From positions 7,235,501 to 7,299,500 of the forward strand of contig NZ_JACHNB010000001.1 in the NCBI RefSeq assembly GCF_014205225.1: a DNA stretch of 64,000 nucleotides. Reading direction: 5' to 3'. Source of the stretch: Actinoplanes octamycinicus (GTDB lineage: Bacteria; Actinomycetota; Actinomycetes; Mycobacteriales; Micromonosporaceae). The translations under genes and the position numbers were made by a program. Each line of letters opens with the position of its first letter. Position 1 is the stretch's first letter. Below, piece after piece: positions 61,932 through 64,000 of the stretch. The notes below the pieces were generated by a model that made no database searches, was not told the DNA's origin, and was given only the letters and a program-made list of their open reading frames with translations.

Positions 61932-62888
61932 CTATTCGTGGGTGTGACCGTCGGAGCCGTGCCCGGACGGGGTCGGGGTGGCGGTCGCGGCCGCCGGTGG
62001 CGTGCTGATCGGCGCGCCGGCCACCGCGGTGAACTCGGCCGTGCGCACCTTCCCATCATGCTGGAAGTCCAGGTAGAGCCGGTAGGCACCGGTTGACGGG
62101 ACCTCGGCGTGGAAGACCACCTCGGGCCCGGCCTGGGTGCGGCCGTCGCCCGGCTCGCCGTCCGGGTGGACGTGCAGGTAGGCCAGGTCGCCGTCGCGCA
62201 GCGCGACCAGGTGCCCGTAGGCGCCGAGGTAGGGCTGCAGGTCGGTGACCGGGCGGCCGTCCTTGCTGACCGACAGGGTCAGCCGGGACGAGGCCCCGGG
62301 GGTGAGCTCGCCGCCCAGCGTCACGGTGTAACCGTCGACGGTGGCGGTGCGGGCGGCCGCGGGCAGCGGGACCGGCCGGTAATCGCCCGGGGCCGGCACA
62401 TCGGCGCCGAGGGTGAGCCCGTCGTGCCCGACGGGCTGGAAGTCGGCGAACACCCGGTACTGCCCCGGGGCCGGCACCGCGAGGGGGATGGACCAGGTGC
62501 CGTCGGCGGCCAGCCGCGGGTGCACGTGCTGGAAGCCGGCCAGGTCGCGGCGGACCACGATCAGGTGCAGGTCCTTGTCGTGGCTGGTGGTGTAGCCGGT
62601 GACCGGCTTGCTGTCCGGCCCGGTGATCTGGAACCGGAACTCGCGCGGCGCGCCGGTGGCGAGGGTGGCGGTGAGCGGGGTGAGCCGGTAACCGTCCTGG
62701 CTGATCTGCAGCCCGGCCGGCAGGGCGGTGGCCGGCCCGGCCGCGGTGGCAGCGGCGGCGTGGCCGCCGTGGGTCGGGGCCGGGGCGGCGGCCGGGGTGT
62801 GGCCGACCGTGCGGCCGAGGCCGAGGGCGGCCGTGAAGACGGCCGCCAGCCCGATCCCGAAGCCGCCCAGCTTCGCAACGGTGTTCAT
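61932..62888 (-). CDS. membrane-anchored His-rich copper-operon protein
   Basis: This 318-residue protein has a signal or anchor helix ([18 protein letters not shown]), then HGGH, several HxH motifs ([15 protein letters not shown]) and a His-rich tail ([11 protein letters not shown]). Between copZ and copA, it likely binds copper outside the membrane. It is not one of the classical CopC or CupA proteins. The start 62888 is three bases after the copZ stop. Confidence 0.75.
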   Translation of the reverse strand: MNTVAKLGGFGIGLAAVFTAALGLGRTVGHTPAAAPAPTHGGHAAAATAAGPATALPAGLQISQDGYRLTPLTATLATGAPREFRFQITGPDSKPVTGYTTSHDKDLHLIVVRRDLAGFQHVHPRLAADGTWSIPLAVPAPGQYRVFADFQPVGHDGLTLGADVPAPGDYRPVPLPAAARTATVDGYTVTLGGELTPGASSRLTLSVSKDGRPVTDLQPYLGAYGHLVALRDGDLAYLHVHPDGEPGDGRTQAGPEVVFHAEVPSTGAYRLYLDFQHDGKVRTAEFTAVAGAPISTPPAAATATPTPSGHGSDGHTHE

Positions 62889-62891
62889 CTC

Positions 62892-63098
62892 CTACCTCGC
62901 CAGCTCGTAGCCGGCCTCGTCGACGGCCGCGGCGACCGCGGCCTGGTCGAGGGGCTGGTCGCTGGTGACGGTGACCGCGCCGGAGGGCAGGTCGACCTGG
63001 ACGGCGCTCACGCCGGGCAGCTGCCCGATCTCGGTGCTGACCGAGGTCACGCAGTGCGAGCAGGTCATGCCGGTCACGGTGTAGGTCTGGGTCGCCAT
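62892..63098 (-). CDS. copZ: copper chaperone (HMA domain)
   Basis: This 68-residue ferredoxin-like heavy-metal domain has GMTCSHCV, the Cu(I)-binding CxxC. It passes copper to CopA and helps the CsoR response. ATG 63098 follows CAGGAGAG. It is the first gene of the operon, with a CsoR-type operator in its promoter. Confidence 0.94.
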   Translation of the reverse strand: MATQTYTVTGMTCSHCVTSVSTEIGQLPGVSAVQVDLPSGAVTVTSDQPLDQAAVAAAVDEAGYELAR

Positions 63099-63131
63099 CT
63101 CGTCTCTCCTGTCTCGGGCTTCTGCCATCAG

Positions 63132-63160
63132 CCTATACCCATACCCCCCATGGGTATCAA
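63132..63160 (-). promoter_or_regulatory. copZ operon promoter with CsoR-type operator in the spacer
   Basis: Read on the minus strand: TTGATA (63160-63155), 17 bases, TATAGG (63137-63132), a good vegetative promoter. Its spacer contains the inverted repeat ATACCC-N5-GGGTAT (63141-63157), of the GC-rich pseudo-palindrome type bound by CsoR. A further ATACCC copy lies at 63135-63140. Confidence 0.85.
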
Positions 63161-63204
63161 GCGGACGCGCGATGGCGCGGCTCACAGATCGCTTCAGCCG
63201 GCCG

Positions 63205-63735
63205 TCAGGACTGGCGGCTGCGGCCGTAGTGACGCGCTGCCTTGGCCCGGTTGCCGCAACCGGTCATCGAGCACCAGCGGCGCGCCCCGTTCTTCGTGGT
63301 GTCGTAGAAGTGCAGGATGCACTGGTCGTTGGCGCAGGCGCGGATCCGGTGCGGGTTCTCGCGCAGCAGCTCGAGGTAGTTGTCGACGGCCAGCCACGCC
63401 GGTCGCCAGGCCGGGTCATCCGTCTCCAGGTCGTCGACCGGCACGCCGCCGGCCAGCCGCCGGCGGATCCGCCCGCGGGCCAGCACCTCGTTGGCGGCCG
63501 AGGCGTCACCGTCCCCGGCGACCAGGTCGAGCAGCGCGTCCCGGGCGGTGCGCACCGCGGCCAGGGCGGCCTCGTCGGCGGCGCAGCGGTCGGCCAGCCC
63601 GGCGCCGGTCAGCCAGATGGTGAGCCCGGCCACATCGGTGAGCAGGTCCTGGCGGCCACCCGCGTCGATCCACCGCGTGTTGACCAGGTCGAGGGCGAGC
63701 GGCTCGCCGATCAACGGCCGGGGATCACCCTGCAT
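63205..63735 (-). CDS. CGNR zinc-finger (ABATE) regulator
   Basis: This 176-residue protein has an ABATE domain (PLALDLVNTRWIDAGG...) and the C-terminal zinc finger with CANDQCILHFYD...RRWCSMTGCGNRAKAARHYGR; CGNR is the family name. It probably regulates transcription as a stress response. ATG 63735 follows GGGAGTTAGAG. The divergent PPOX gene is the likely target. Confidence 0.9.
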   Translation of the reverse strand: MQGDPRPLIGEPLALDLVNTRWIDAGGRQDLLTDVAGLTIWLTGAGLADRCAADEAALAAVRTARDALLDLVAGDGDASAANEVLARGRIRRRLAGGVPVDDLETDDPAWRPAWLAVDNYLELLRENPHRIRACANDQCILHFYDTTKNGARRWCSMTGCGNRAKAARHYGRSRQS

Positions 63736-63785
63736 CTCTAACTCCCTAAACACGGTTAGCCGGTTGCACGCCGCCGACTAACCAC

Positions 63786-63807
63786 CTAACCTCGTTTTGA
63801 AGGTTAG
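63786..63807. promoter_or_regulatory. CTAACCT-N8-AGGTTAG inverted repeat
   Basis: The arms CTAACCT (63786-63792) and AGGTTAG (63801-63807) are perfect. Further CTAAC/GTTAG half-sites lie at 63738-63742, ~63754-63759 and 63778-63783. The region lies between the CGNR gene and the PPOX gene and is a likely operator. Confidence 0.65.
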
Positions 63808-63827
63808 CGCGGCGTTCGGAGGCGTTC

Positions 63828-64000
63828 ATGAGTACTGCTGCGACCTATCATCGCGGCGAGCACGCCGTACAGAAGCGGGTGGGTCTCGACGGGCCGGCGG
63901 GCAACGCGGTGCGCGGCATCCGGGACGCGGTGCCGGCGGTCGCGGCGGAGTTCCTGGCCGAGCAGCCGGCGGTCTTCCTGGGCGCGGCCGACCGGGCCGG
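63828..64000 (+). CDS. pyridoxamine 5'-phosphate oxidase-family protein (partial, start only)
   Basis: Only the first 57 codons are present. The start reads STAATYHRGEHAVQKRVGL, then ...EFLAEQPAVFLGAADRAG, the typical N-terminus of FMN-binding PPOX-family proteins of actinomycetes. ATG 63828 follows GGAGGCGTTC. The rest lies outside the window. Confidence 0.75.
   Translation, partial: MSTAATYHRGEHAVQKRVGLDGPAGNAVRGIRDAVPAVAAEFLAEQPAVFLGAADRA

Overview
The window is very GC-rich, with GTG and TTG starts, GTGA/TGATG stop-start overlaps and many secreted hydrolases, SARP and XRE-TPR regulators, TetR/MarR regulators and a piece of a conservon. This points to a filamentous soil actinomycete, most likely an Actinoplanes-like member of the Micromonosporaceae. 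That assignment is inferred from gene style. No rRNA or tRNA gene was recognised.

Left part (1-7.8 kb): the tail of a TPR protein, a membrane diguanylate cyclase (GGDEF), a divergent TIR-coiled-coil-WD40 protein, an NAD(P)-binding protein translationally coupled to an EamA transporter, and a divergent LysR regulator. From 8.1 to 10.7 kb lies a decayed locus. A cupin gene is split by an IS200/IS605-family element whose ends can be placed to the base (8367-10135). The element has an intact tnpB but a tnpA frameshifted before its catalytic tyrosine, and a TetR remnant follows it.

10.8-26 kb: DUF6882-like and SMI1-like proteins, a large SARP/BTAD-NB-ARC-TPR regulator, a VOC protein, an Rrf2-NIPSNAP pair with a palindrome around the promoter, Bcp peroxiredoxin, a GNAT-aminotransferase fusion, a long nested inverted repeat, a two-gene mini-conservon (nitrate-sensor-type kinase and roadblock protein), an SDR, and an APC permease.

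26-38 kb: a membrane HTH protein, a small ABC exporter operon that begins with a 36-residue peptide, and a Ro60-like TROVE-vWA protein co-translated with an ARPP-like partner. These are followed by an NLP-type necrosis-inducing protein, a DUF3616 protein, a TetR regulator with near-canonical tet operators in front of an oxidoreductase operon, a secreted GDPD and an M28 peptidase.

38-50.6 kb: a lipoprotein, a TetR/hydrolase pair controlled by three GGAGC-N3-GCTCC boxes, an M6 protease, a MarR/oxidoreductase pair with a perfect palindromic operator over a leaderless promoter, and two tandem XRE-TPR regulators. The second regulator starts inside three 60-bp tandem repeats and ends at five 38-bp tandem repeats.

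50.6-57.5 kb is a chitin and protein degradation island: M4 protease, S1 protease, AA10 LPMO, ModA-like His-rich lipoprotein and GH18 chitinase. All except the lipoprotein carry a CBM5/12-type chitin-binding module. 57.5-64 kb: a STAS/anti-sigma pair, a ZIP transporter, CsoR facing a copZ-(His-rich protein)-copA operon with a CsoR-type operator in the promoter spacer, a CGNR regulator and the start of a PPOX-family gene.

The genes do not form a single pathway. The coherent modules are copper homeostasis, chitin degradation, and several repressor/operator/target pairs. The candidates for little-described systems are the TIR-WD40 protein, the TROVE-vWA/ARPP-like pair, the LPMO-linked lipoprotein and the IS605 element with its predicted guide RNA.
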